40,887 bases of DNA from an uncultured Oscillibacter sp. (lineage in GTDB: Bacteria; Bacillota; Clostridia; Oscillospirales; Oscillospiraceae): contig URKI01000022.1 in the NCBI GenBank assembly GCA_900548505.1, forward strand, positions 1 through 40,887. Direction: 5' to 3'. Below, piece after piece: positions 23,644-31,931 of the stretch. Position 1 is the first letter of the stretch. Each line of letters begins with the position of its first letter. The translations under genes and the position numbers were made by a program. Under the pieces are notes generated by a model. That model saw only the letters and a list, made by a program, of their open reading frames with translations, was not told where the DNA came from and did not search any database.

Positions 23644-24666
23644 ATGAATACCGTCACAATCAAGGATATCGCCCGCATGGCGGGCGTCTCCATCGCCACC
23701 GTCTCCCGGACGCTCAACGGCGGACGGGGCGTCAGCCAGGAGACACGGACCCGGATCCTGGAGCTTTGCTACCAGTACGGGTATCGGACCAACCTGCTGG
23801 CCCGGGGACTCAGTGCCAGCCGGGCGGGACTCATCGGCTGCGTGATCTCCGACCTGGACAACCCCCTCTTTTCCGAAACCTCCCTGATCCTGGAGCAGCT
23901 GGCCCGTCAGCAGGGCTACCACGTGCTGTTCTGCCATGGCCGGGCGGAGGACCGGGACATCGGGCAGGTATTCGATTTCCTCATCGGCCACCGGGTGGAC
24001 GGCATCATTCTGGTCAGCTCTTCCAAGCAGGCCCCCACCCTCATCAGCAGCTACCTCAGCCGGGTCCCCATCGTGCTGCAGGGAGCCTTTGAAAGCGCTG
24101 ACGGTGCCGCCGCCATCCAGAGCGTCTGCGTGGACAATTACCTGGGCGGCCGCATGGCCGCCGAATATCTCCACAGCCTGGGCCACCGGCGGATCGTATG
24201 TTTGGGCGGACGGCAGAACAACTGCTCCCATTATCTGCGTCTGAAAGGCTTTACAGAGACTGCCCGCCAGCTGGGGCTGGCCGTGCGGACGCTGCCCAAC
24301 ACCCTCACCAACTCCTCCACCGTATCGGTGGGGTACGCCCTCGCCAAGAAATTCTTTATCGAGGACTTTCAGGAGACCGCCATGTTCGCCGTGTGTGACA
24401 CGGTGGCGCTGGGCGTGATGGCCGCCGCCAAGGAGTTCTGCGTCTCCATTCCCGATGATCTCTCCCTTATGGGATTCGACAACATTCAGTATTCCGACCT
24501 GCCCAACATCCATCTGACCACCCTGGACCATCAGATCAGTCAGGTCATGGCCGCGGCCCTGGACCGTCTGCTCTCCCGGATCGGCGGCGACGCTCCCGCC
24601 CAGCCCCAGCCGCTGATGGTCCCGCCGGTACTCTGCCGGCGCAACTCCTGCCGGGCAAGGGCCTGA
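23644..24666 (+). CDS. LacI family transcriptional regulator (divergent)
   Basis: A second, non-identical LacI-type regulator of 340 residues has the helix-turn-helix VTIKDIARMAGVSIATVSRT, hinge NLLARGLSASRAGLIG and effector domain landmarks VDGIILVSSSKQ, CVDNYLGGRMAAEYL and SLMGFDNIQYSDLPNIHLTT. I start at 23644, where GGGAGGAT lies 6 bases upstream, rather than the earlier in-frame ATG, which lies upstream of the operator. It is divergent from the operon headed by the other LacI gene and shares a 14-base operator with it, so cross-regulation is plausible. Confidence 0.93.
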   Translation: MNTVTIKDIARMAGVSIATVSRTLNGGRGVSQETRTRILELCYQYGYRTNLLARGLSASRAGLIGCVISDLDNPLFSETSLILEQLARQQGYHVLFCHGRAEDRDIGQVFDFLIGHRVDGIILVSSSKQAPTLISSYLSRVPIVLQGAFESADGAAAIQSVCVDNYLGGRMAAEYLHSLGHRRIVCLGGRQNNCSHYLRLKGFTETARQLGLAVRTLPNTLTNSSTVSVGYALAKKFFIEDFQETAMFAVCDTVALGVMAAAKEFCVSIPDDLSLMGFDNIQYSDLPNIHLTTLDHQISQVMAAALDRLLSRIGGDAPAQPQPLMVPPVLCRRNSCRARA

Positions 24667-24695
24667 GGTGGCGCCCCCATTGGAATATGCAAAAA

Positions 24696-24724
24696 CGGAG
24701 ACGCCTTCGGGCGTCTCCGTCTGT
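24696..24724. terminator. Bidirectional terminator with UUCG-type loop
   Basis: CGGAGACGCC and GGCGTCTCCG form a 10-bp stem around TTCG. TCTGTTTTT follows on the plus strand and TTTTTGC on the minus strand. It serves both the LacI gene and the hydrogenase operon, which converge here. Confidence 0.92.
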
Positions 24725-24764
24725 TTTTCCGCTGTCCGGCGCACCGGCTCTGTGAGAAATAGAC

Positions 24765-26465
24765 TCAGCTCTTTTTCACATAGTCCACGTGAAGCAGCTC
24801 ATGGGTGCGTTCTTTCAGGGAGCCCACCAGCATCTCGTAGACGATGGGGTTGTACTCCGAGCGCTTGATGAGCGCCGTCCGGTCCGCCTCATAGAGGCCC
24901 GCCGCCCGCTTCTCCTTGACGGGAGTCAGTCCGTAGGGCTGGCCTGCGCCGCCCACGCACCCGGTCTTGCAGGTCATGACCTCCACCAGATCATAATACG
25001 CCCGGCCGGACTCAATATCCGCCAGCAGACGCTTGGCGTTCACCAGTCCGTGTACCACGGCGATATGCAGCACCCGGTCGCCTACCGGCAGTGCCACTTC
25101 CCGGATGGTATCGGTGCCCCGCACCCCGGAGAACTGGATGGCCTGGAGGGTATTCTTGGATTTGTCCTCCACGACCCGCCGGGCCACAGCCTCCGCCACG
25201 CCGCCGGTAGTGCCGAAGATGGTGGCCGCTCCGGTGCCCATGCCGAAGGGCAGATCCGGCGCCTCGCCCTCCAGCTCGTCAAAGCGGATGCCGGACTCCT
25301 TGATCATCATGATGACCTCCTGAGTGGTCAGCACCAGATCCACGTCAGGCTCGCCGTCGTGGCGGAACTCCGGCCGCTGGGCCTCCATCTTCTTGGCGGT
25401 GCACGGCATGATGGCCACATGGTAGGTCTTTCGCCCGTCCCGGGCGTCCTTTTCCTTGTACTGATCCTTCAGCACCGCCGCGAACATCTCCATGGGAGAC
25501 TTGCAGGTGGACACATTTTTCAGGTACTTGGGGTTCTCGTTTTCCAGATACTTGATCCACGCCGGGCAGCAGCTGGTAAACATGGGGAACGGGCCGCCGC
25601 TGCGCAGCCGCTCCAGAAACTCCGCGGACTCCTCCATAACTGTGAGGTCTGCGCCGAAGGTGGTGTCGTACACCTCATCGGCGCCCATCATCTTCAGGGC
25701 CGACACCAGCTTGTCCATGGCATTGACGCCCGGCGCCAGACCGAAGGCCTCGCCCACGGCTACCCGGACCGCCGGAGCAATCTGGAACACCACCCGCTTT
25801 TCCGGGTCGTACAGAGCGCTCCACGCCTGGCCGATCTCGCTTTTCACGGTGATGGCGCCGGTGGGGCATGCCGCCGCGCACTGTCCGCAGCTGATGCACG
25901 CCGTCTCACTCAGTTTGCGGTCAAAGGCCGGGCAGACCACCAATTCACTGCCCCGGTGGGCAAAGTTCAAAATGCCCACGCCCTGCATCTCCTCGCACAC
26001 CCGCACGCAGTCGCCGCAGAGGATGCACTTGTTGGGGTCCCGTACCAGGGCGGGGGAGGATTCGTCCTTTTCATACTGAGGGCGGGTGTCCGCAAACCGC
26101 ACGCGCCGCACGCCGAACCGCAGCGCCAGCTCCTGCAGCCGGCAGTTGCCGCTTTTTTCGCAGGTGGTGCAATCCCGGCAGTGGGACGAGAGCATCAGCT
26201 CCAGGATCATCCGCCGGTGCTTCAAAAGCCGCGCCGTATTGGTGCGGATCCGCATGCCGTCCCGGGGCTCCATGGAGCAGGAGGCGTCGATCTTGCCCTT
26301 TTCGTCCTCCACCACGCACATACGGCACGCGCCGTATACGGAAAGCTCCGAATAGTAGCAGAAGGTGGGCATTTCGATGCCGGCCTTGCGGATCACCGCC
26401 AGCACGTTTTTCTCCCCGTCAAAGGAGACCCTCTGGCCGTCGATATACATGATTCCCTTTGCCAT
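24765..26465 (-). CDS. hydA: [FeFe]-hydrogenase catalytic subunit HydA
   Basis: This catalytic subunit interconverts protons and H2, here with HydB and HydC as an NAD- and ferredoxin-linked, probably bifurcating, complex. Its 566 residues carry an N-terminal [2Fe-2S] site (C36/47/50/63), a His-Cys [4Fe-4S] site (H95, C99, C102, C108) and two [4Fe-4S] motifs (CILCGDCVRVC and CISCGQCAAACP). The H-cluster motifs are TSCCPAW (297-303), MPCTAKKME (353-361) and MTCKTGC (497-503). Numbering coincides with Clostridium CpI: ligands C300, C355, C499 and C503, and proton-path residues C299, E279, E282, R286 and S319 are all present. The last motif departs from the usual MACxGGC. HydB ends 3 bases upstream. 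Confidence 0.95.
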   Translation of the reverse strand: MAKGIMYIDGQRVSFDGEKNVLAVIRKAGIEMPTFCYYSELSVYGACRMCVVEDEKGKIDASCSMEPRDGMRIRTNTARLLKHRRMILELMLSSHCRDCTTCEKSGNCRLQELALRFGVRRVRFADTRPQYEKDESSPALVRDPNKCILCGDCVRVCEEMQGVGILNFAHRGSELVVCPAFDRKLSETACISCGQCAAACPTGAITVKSEIGQAWSALYDPEKRVVFQIAPAVRVAVGEAFGLAPGVNAMDKLVSALKMMGADEVYDTTFGADLTVMEESAEFLERLRSGGPFPMFTSCCPAWIKYLENENPKYLKNVSTCKSPMEMFAAVLKDQYKEKDARDGRKTYHVAIMPCTAKKMEAQRPEFRHDGEPDVDLVLTTQEVIMMIKESGIRFDELEGEAPDLPFGMGTGAATIFGTTGGVAEAVARRVVEDKSKNTLQAIQFSGVRGTDTIREVALPVGDRVLHIAVVHGLVNAKRLLADIESGRAYYDLVEVMTCKTGCVGGAGQPYGLTPVKEKRAAGLYEADRTALIKRSEYNPIVYEMLVGSLKERTHELLHVDYVKKS

Positions 26466-26468
26466 CTC

Positions 26469-28373
26469 TCAGCCCTCCTTTGCCGCCGTGATGGCGCCGA
26501 AGGGGCAGCTGCCCACACATGCGCCGCAGTTGATGCACTTTTCCGGATCAATGGTGTGCGCCTGCTTGGGCGCGCCGGTGATGGCCTCCATGGGGCAGTT
26601 GCGCCGGCACTTGCCGCAGCCCTTGCACGCCTCCGCGTTGATGACAGGATGGGGCTTTTCCCGGTTGCAGATGGGGCAGTGGTGATCCACCACGTGGGCA
26701 AGATACTCGTTGCGGAAGTACTTGAGGGTACTCTGCACCGGCTTGCAGGCGCTCTGGCCCAGGCCGCACAGGGCCGTGCTGGTGATGGTATCCGCCAGCT
26801 CCTCCAGAAGCTCCAGATCTTCCATGGTGCCCTTGTTGTCCAGGATGCGGTCCAGGATCTCCAGCATGCGCTTGGTTCCCTCCCGGCAGGGCACGCACTT
26901 GCCGCAGGACTCGTTCTGGGTAAAGCGCATGAAAAACCGGGCCACCTCCACCATGCAGGTGTCCTCGTCCATGACCACCAGACCGCCGGAGCCGATCATG
27001 GCGCCGATGGTCTTGAGGGAGTCGAAGTCCAGGGGCAGGTCCAGATGTTCCCGGCTGGCCGTGGTGGCGCCGCCGGAGGGGCCGCCGATCTGCACGGCCT
27101 TGAAGGCCTTGCCGCCCCGGATGCCGCCGCCGATGTCAAAGACCACTTCCCGGATGGTGGTGCCCATGGGCACCTCGATAAGGCCCGTGTTCACCACGTT
27201 GCCCGTCAGGGCGAAGGCCTTGGTGCCGGGACTTGTCTTGGTGCCGATGGAGTGGTACCACTCCACGCCGTTGCGGACGATCAGCGGCACGTTGGCGAAG
27301 GTCTCCACGTTGTTGAGCACCGTGGGCTCGGCCCAGAGGCCGTGCTCGATGGTGCGGGGCGGCTTGACACGGGGCATACCCCGGTTGCCCTCGATGGAGG
27401 CCGTCAGGGCGCTGCCCTCGCCGCACACGAAGGCGCCGGCACCCCGGTTGACGTGGATGCGGAAGGAGAAATCCGTGCCCATGATGTGTTCACCCAGAAG
27501 ACCGTATTCCTCGGCCTTGGCAATGGCGGACTTGAGCCGGCTCACCGCCAGCGGATACTCTGCCCGCACGTAGATATAGCCCTCGTCACTGCCTACGGCC
27601 AGGCCCGCGATCATCATGCCCTCCAGCACGCTGTGGGGATTGCCCTCCATGATGGAGCGGTCCATGAACGCGCCGGGGTCGCCCTCGTCGCCGTTGCACA
27701 CCACGTACTTCTTGGCCGACTTCTGGCGGCGGGCGCCGTCCCATTTCCGGCCTGCGGGGAATCCGCCGCCGCCCCGGCCCCGGAGCCCGGAGTCCAGGAT
27801 GGTCTTGCAGATCTCCTCGTCCGTCATCTCAAAGAGAGCCTTTTCAAAGGCGGCGTAGCCGCCCTTGGCGATGTACTCCTCGATATCCTCGGCGTCGCTG
27901 CTGCCGCAGTTTTCCAGCACCACCCGGTGCTGCTTCTTGTAAAAGGGGATGTCCTCCTGTCTGGGATAAGCCACGCCGTCCAGATGGTAGACCAGCCGAT
28001 CGATGATCTCGCCGCCCAACACGGTCTTTTCCAGGATCTCGTGGCAGTCCTCGGGCTTGACGTGGATGTACATCACGCCCATGGGCTCGATGTGCACCAG
28101 GGGGCCCATTTCACAAAAGCCGTGGCAGCCGCTCATCTTCACATGGAGGGCTTTTTCCTCGTCCGTGTCGTGCTTGAGACCCACATAGACCTGGAGGCCC
28201 CGCTTTTCGCACTCGGCCTTGATGTTCTCGTAGATCTTCATGGCGCCGCCGGCGATGCAGCCGGTACCCGCGCAGATGAGCACGGAGGGCACCTGCTTGC
28301 TTTGCTGCAGGGCATTGCGGGCGTTGGCCTGGAACACATGGAAGCTGTCCCGCGTCAATTTTGTCTGCGTCAT
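26469..28373 (-). CDS. hydB: Hydrogenase NADH/FMN subunit HydB (NuoF-like)
   Basis: This 634-residue flavoprotein subunit exchanges electrons with NAD(H). The N-terminal thioredoxin-like [2Fe-2S] domain has CAGTGC and GCHGFC. The NuoF core has GRGGGGFPAGRKWDG (FMN and NADH site), CNGDEGDPGAFMDRS and ESCGKCVPCREGT, a [4Fe-4S] site. A C-terminal extension adds two ferredoxin clusters (CKGCGKCRRNCP and CINCGACVGSCP) after a CPICNRE zinc- or iron-like motif. This domain order is that of HydB in trimeric bifurcating hydrogenases. It overlaps hydC by ATGA. Confidence 0.95.
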   Translation of the reverse strand: MTQTKLTRDSFHVFQANARNALQQSKQVPSVLICAGTGCIAGGAMKIYENIKAECEKRGLQVYVGLKHDTDEEKALHVKMSGCHGFCEMGPLVHIEPMGVMYIHVKPEDCHEILEKTVLGGEIIDRLVYHLDGVAYPRQEDIPFYKKQHRVVLENCGSSDAEDIEEYIAKGGYAAFEKALFEMTDEEICKTILDSGLRGRGGGGFPAGRKWDGARRQKSAKKYVVCNGDEGDPGAFMDRSIMEGNPHSVLEGMMIAGLAVGSDEGYIYVRAEYPLAVSRLKSAIAKAEEYGLLGEHIMGTDFSFRIHVNRGAGAFVCGEGSALTASIEGNRGMPRVKPPRTIEHGLWAEPTVLNNVETFANVPLIVRNGVEWYHSIGTKTSPGTKAFALTGNVVNTGLIEVPMGTTIREVVFDIGGGIRGGKAFKAVQIGGPSGGATTASREHLDLPLDFDSLKTIGAMIGSGGLVVMDEDTCMVEVARFFMRFTQNESCGKCVPCREGTKRMLEILDRILDNKGTMEDLELLEELADTITSTALCGLGQSACKPVQSTLKYFRNEYLAHVVDHHCPICNREKPHPVINAEACKGCGKCRRNCPMEAITGAPKQAHTIDPEKCINCGACVGSCPFGAITAAKEG

Positions 28374-28858
28374 ACGCCCTCCTCCTTCCGCATCCGCTCC
28401 AGCAGCTCCAGCGCCGCCTCCGGCGTCATTTTCGCGTGGACCTCGCCGTCAATGGTCATGACCGGCGCCAGACCGCAGGCACCCAGGCACGCCACCGTCT
28501 CCAGGGTGAACATGCCGTCCGCTGAGGTCTTTTTCTTCCCCGTCAGTCCCAGATACTCCCGGATGGCGTCGTAGATGGGCTGGGACTTGCGCACATGGCA
28601 GGCCGTGCCCGCGCACACCTTGATGATGTGCCGGCCCTTGGCCTCCAGGGAGAAGTTTTCGTAAAACGTGGCTACGCTGTAAACCTTTGCCGTGCTGATG
28701 CCCAGCTTTTCGGCCACCAGCGTCAGCGCCTCCTCGCTCAGATACTTGTACTCGCCTTGGATCTCCTGCATGATGGCAATCAGATTGCTCTGCTCACAGC
28801 CATATGCATCGATGATCTTCTGGATCGAACGATTCAAATCTGCATCATGTTTCATCAT
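28370..28858 (-). CDS. hydC: Hydrogenase [2Fe-2S] subunit HydC (NuoE-like)
   Basis: The 162-residue thioredoxin-fold protein carries one [2Fe-2S] cluster in CAGTACHVRKS and CLGACGLAPV (Cys at about 82, 87, 123 and 127). Helical N-terminal motif LMQEIQ-type (IAIMQEIQGEYKYLSEEAL) and VYSVATFYENFSLEAKGRH are typical of NuoE/HoxE/HydC. It is the first gene of hydCBA. The start at 28858 is chosen because GAGG lies 8 bases upstream; a second ATG follows directly. No clear promoter was found in the 143 bases upstream, which hold hairpins, so read-through from the CoA-transferase operon is possible. Confidence 0.94.
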   Translation of the reverse strand: MMKHDADLNRSIQKIIDAYGCEQSNLIAIMQEIQGEYKYLSEEALTLVAEKLGISTAKVYSVATFYENFSLEAKGRHIIKVCAGTACHVRKSQPIYDAIREYLGLTGKKKTSADGMFTLETVACLGACGLAPVMTIDGEVHAKMTPEAALELLERMRKEEGV

Positions 28859-28891
28859 CTCTTATCCCTCAGTATCCACCAAAACAGACTT

Positions 28892-28997
28892 GGAGCCCGC
28901 AGGCTCCGCAGGAAGCAAGGAACCTGAGATCCTTAAGTGTCCCAGGTTCCTTGCACGAAGCGGTTTACGACGCAGGCGGAGCCCTATGCTCCCGCCC
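28892..28997 (-). other. Hairpin-rich gap between CoA transferase and hydC
   Basis: Three stems are visible. GGAGCC with GGCTCC (28892-28907). A 12-bp stem, GCAAGGAACCTG with CAGGTTCCTTGC (28914-28957), around a 20-base loop. GGCGGAGC with GCTCCCGCC near 28975-28997. The last is followed on the plus strand by CTTTTTTAC, but the minus strand has no good U-run after any of them. Partial termination or RNA processing between the two operons is possible. Confidence 0.5.
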
Positions 28998-29001
28998 TTT
29001 T

Positions 29002-30528
29002 TTACAGGGTCATCTTGCCGGTATCCCGCGCCCGGATATGCCAGCTGGTCTCCTCCTCCAGAATGTGGGGCGTATGGCAGTTGGACGGACTGCAGGCCGC
29101 CACAGAGCGCTTGTAATAGTCCTCCAGCATGGGCCGGTAGTCGGGATGGGCGATGCGGATCATTTCCGCCACGCGCTCCTTGGGTCCCTTGTTGCGCAGA
29201 TCGGCAACGCCGTACTCCGTGACGATCACGTTCACCTCGTGCTCGGTGATGTCCACATGAGAGCAGCTGGGCACGATGCAGGACGTGGTCCCCTTCTTGG
29301 CGGTGGACAGAGTGAAGTAGCAGGTCAGGCGGGCATTCTGTGCAAAGTCCAGCGCGCCGCCGATGCCGCTGATGATGTTGGTGCCGTTGACGTGGGTGGA
29401 GTTGATGTTGCCGTAGATATCGGCCTCCACGATGTTGTTCATGGCCAGCAGGCCCAGGCGGCGGATGACCTCCGGGTGGTTCGAGATCTCGCAGGGACGG
29501 ACCATCAGCTTGCCCTCATACTTCTTGGCATTGAACAGGATGTCCGCCGTGGTCTTGCCGGAGCAGCCGAAGCCGGCGGTGGAGATGAAGGAGATGCTGC
29601 CGTCGTCCAGCATCCGCATGCCGTCCTCCAGCACAGCCTCCGTATACAGCTCCATGCCCTTGAAGTGCTTGCCCATCTCCCGCAGGACCGTGCCGGCCAC
29701 CATGCCGCCGCCGGTCTGGATGGGAGGCAGCTTGGCGGGCATACGCCCGGCCTCCACCTCTTTTTGCAGGAATTCCACAAAGTGCCGCGCCATGGCCCGC
29801 ACATCCTCCGGTGCGTCCTCGGCGGTCAGGGGCACCCACATGGGGCTGAGGAACAGCGGCTCATCGTTGATGACCACGCCTGCCACCTTGTCCGGGTCCA
29901 CCGTATAGAAATGGGAGCCGATCACATCGGTGGCCTTGGTGATGGGGATGGGCTGACGGCCCTCGCGGGGACCCGGATCGTACACGTCATGCAGCAGGTA
30001 CATATCCGGCGAGGACTGGAGGTTGATCTCCAGAATGACCTTCTTCGCGCAGTTGAGCACCGTCTGGGTATAACCGGAGCAGACGGAGGGCTTGAGCTTT
30101 CCGTCCTCCGTAATGCCGGCCACGGAGACCAGCGCCACGTCGATGTCGCCCAGGAAGCCCATGCGGATATACTCGGGGATCACGCTGAGGCGGTAGTCCT
30201 TGAAGTTCAGTCCGTCGGGGCTGTTGGCAGACTTGCGGATGCTGGAATTGGCCGAGGTATAGGGCATGAAGCTTTTGATGATGCCGGCCTTGGTCCAGCC
30301 CTCGTCAATGACGGGGTGGCAGGCGGCGGCAGAGACCAGGTCCACCTGGAAGTTCTCGCCATTGAGCTTGCGGTCCAGCACGGCCTTGGCGGTGCTGACG
30401 GGGCTGTCGTAGCAGATGAAGTGCGGGACCGCGACGGTCATGCCGTCCTGCACGTAGGAAGCAGCCTGCTGGGCCGAGATGACCTTATCCCGGTAGAGCT
30501 GGCTTTCAATGCGGGTGCTGTAATCCAT
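29002..30528 (-). CDS. Acetyl-CoA hydrolase/CoA transferase family protein (Cat1/ScpC-like)
   Basis: This enzyme of 508 residues moves CoA between carboxylic acids, for example succinyl-, propionyl-, butyryl- or branched acyl-CoA to acetate. Family motifs include an N-terminal YRDKVISAQQAASYVQDGMT, TGGGMVAGTVLREMG and YTEAVLEDGMRMLDDGSISF, which contains the likely catalytic Glu. EADIYGNINSTHVNGT and NIISGIGGALDFAQNA follow. Its place as last gene after the 2-oxoacid:ferredoxin oxidoreductase genes says that it releases the acid from the acyl-CoA made there. A large hairpin separates it from the gamma subunit. Confidence 0.9.
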   Translation of the reverse strand: MDYSTRIESQLYRDKVISAQQAASYVQDGMTVAVPHFICYDSPVSTAKAVLDRKLNGENFQVDLVSAAACHPVIDEGWTKAGIIKSFMPYTSANSSIRKSANSPDGLNFKDYRLSVIPEYIRMGFLGDIDVALVSVAGITEDGKLKPSVCSGYTQTVLNCAKKVILEINLQSSPDMYLLHDVYDPGPREGRQPIPITKATDVIGSHFYTVDPDKVAGVVINDEPLFLSPMWVPLTAEDAPEDVRAMARHFVEFLQKEVEAGRMPAKLPPIQTGGGMVAGTVLREMGKHFKGMELYTEAVLEDGMRMLDDGSISFISTAGFGCSGKTTADILFNAKKYEGKLMVRPCEISNHPEVIRRLGLLAMNNIVEADIYGNINSTHVNGTNIISGIGGALDFAQNARLTCYFTLSTAKKGTTSCIVPSCSHVDITEHEVNVIVTEYGVADLRNKGPKERVAEMIRIAHPDYRPMLEDYYKRSVAACSPSNCHTPHILEEETSWHIRARDTGKMTL

Positions 30529-30566
30529 GGGAAATCCTCCTTAATTCATAGGAACAACGAAATCTC

Positions 30567-30612
30567 AGCAAGCGGGCATTTGCAGTATTCCACCGTAAAT
30601 GCCCGCCTTGCT
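30567..30612 (-). other. Long hairpin between gamma subunit and CoA transferase
   Basis: AGCAAGCGGGCATTT (30567-30581) pairs with AAATGCCCGCCTTGCT (30597-30612) with one bulged base, giving a stem of about 15 bp around a 15-base loop. No U-run follows. It probably sets the relative expression or stability of the two cistrons. Confidence 0.55.
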
Positions 30613-30632
30613 GTCAAGTTATCAGTAAACCG

Positions 30633-31187
30633 TCAGGCCAGGCTCTTCTTCATGGCCTCGGCACCGGCGGCAAACGCACGCTTGTTCAGCTCCGCCAGCT
30701 CCGGCTTTCTCGCCAGCTGACGCAGGGCGAACTCCAAGAATGCGTCCTTGTCCGGGAACATGTCTGTCAGCAGCTCCGCCATGGCGCCCAGCGCCACGGT
30801 GCTGATGACCTTCGTGTTGCCCAGCTCGCTGCACACGCCGTGGAGCGGTACGTTCACCTGCCGCACACCCTCGTCCGGCTCCGCCGTCTGGGGAACCAGG
30901 GTGCTGTTGACCACCAGCGTGCCGCCGGGCTTTACATCGTGGCAGAACTGCTGATACGCACGGGGCTCCATGACCAGCAGCAGATCCTGCTTTTTCTTGC
31001 GGGGATTTCCGATGGGCTCGTCACTGACCACCACGAAGCAGGAGGTCAGGCCGCCGCGCTTTGCGGTGCCATACTTGGGAGAGTACGTGACGTGCAGACC
31101 CTTCTCGTTCGCCACTTCCGCGATGACCTTGCCTAAAACCTGAAGGCCCTGGCCGCCGACTCCGGCAAAATACATGCTCTTTTCCAC
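30633..31187 (-). CDS. 2-oxoacid:ferredoxin oxidoreductase gamma subunit
   Basis: This gamma subunit of 184 residues belongs to a four-subunit pyruvate-type oxidoreductase. It starts with MEKSMYFAGVGGQGLQVLGKVIAE, the usual GxGGQG motif, then GLHVTYSPKYGTAKRGGLTS and VVVSDEPIGNPR. It is the fourth gene in the order delta, alpha, beta, gamma, 12 bases after the beta subunit. Together the subunits oxidise a 2-oxoacid to acyl-CoA and CO2 and reduce ferredoxin. Confidence 0.93.
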   Translation of the reverse strand: MEKSMYFAGVGGQGLQVLGKVIAEVANEKGLHVTYSPKYGTAKRGGLTSCFVVVSDEPIGNPRKKKQDLLLVMEPRAYQQFCHDVKPGGTLVVNSTLVPQTAEPDEGVRQVNVPLHGVCSELGNTKVISTVALGAMAELLTDMFPDKDAFLEFALRQLARKPELAELNKRAFAAGAEAMKKSLA

Positions 31188-31199
31188 GCGAACACCCCC

Positions 31200-31931
31200 T
31201 TACACGCGCTTGCCGTCCCGCTTGAACTCGCCCAGCGGGAAATCGGACGCAATGATCTGATCGATAAACTCCGGAGAGTTCTCCGCCTTCACGCCGGTGG
31301 TAGTCACACAGGCGCTAAGGACCTCGATGAAGGAATACTTGCCTTCCATCTGCCGCTCGAAGGCATGGCGGATGGCCTTCTTGGTCTGAATGATGTTCTT
31401 GGGCTTGTTCACCGCGCAGCGGGCGATGTAGTCCGGCTCTTCCAGCGTGGCCAGCATCTCGGGCAGGTGGATGGGCCGATAGGGATTGCCCTTCTTGGAG
31501 GTGATGGTCCAGTCGTTGATGCGGCTGGTGGGAGCTACCTGGCCGCCGGTCATGCCGAACACGCCGTTGTTGACAAAGAACACGGTGACGGGGTCGCCCC
31601 GGCGGGCCACATGGATGGTCTCGGCCGTGCCGATGGCAGCGGCGTCGCCGTCGCCCTGGTAGCACATCACAATGCTCTCAGGATTGAGCATCTTGATAGC
31701 CGCACCGGTGGAGGGCACGCGCCCGTGGAGGGAGAATACGGTATCGAAGTTGGCGGACAGCACGGTCATGCCGCCGCAGCCGATGGGAGAGCACAGCACG
31801 GAGCGCTCACGGATTCCCATCTCATCGATCACTTCCGCGATGAGCTTGATCAAAATGGCATGGTGGCAGCCCGGGCAGAACATTCCGGGGAATGCCGACA
31901 AGGCCTCCGGTCTTTTATACACGCACTCCAT
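31200..31931 (-). CDS. 2-oxoacid:ferredoxin oxidoreductase beta (TPP) subunit
   Basis: This catalytic thiamine-diphosphate subunit of 243 residues has the N-terminal FCPGCHHAILIKLIAEV with metal/cluster-type Cys pair, CSPIGCGG, then the TPP/Mg motif GDGDAAAIG followed by VFFVNNGVFGMTGGQVAPTS. Substrate range (branched-chain, 2-oxoglutarate or aryl 2-oxoacids) cannot be fixed by eye. Its start overlaps the alpha stop by one base (TAATG), showing tight coupling. Confidence 0.93.
   Translation of the reverse strand: MECVYKRPEALSAFPGMFCPGCHHAILIKLIAEVIDEMGIRERSVLCSPIGCGGMTVLSANFDTVFSLHGRVPSTGAAIKMLNPESIVMCYQGDGDAAAIGTAETIHVARRGDPVTVFFVNNGVFGMTGGQVAPTSRINDWTITSKKGNPYRPIHLPEMLATLEEPDYIARCAVNKPKNIIQTKKAIRHAFERQMEGKYSFIEVLSACVTTTGVKAENSPEFIDQIIASDFPLGEFKRDGKRV

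Noticed and set aside
28859..29001. T-box or known riboswitch before hydC
   Set aside because: No T-box sequence, specifier-like element or U-run terminator was found, only simple hairpins.
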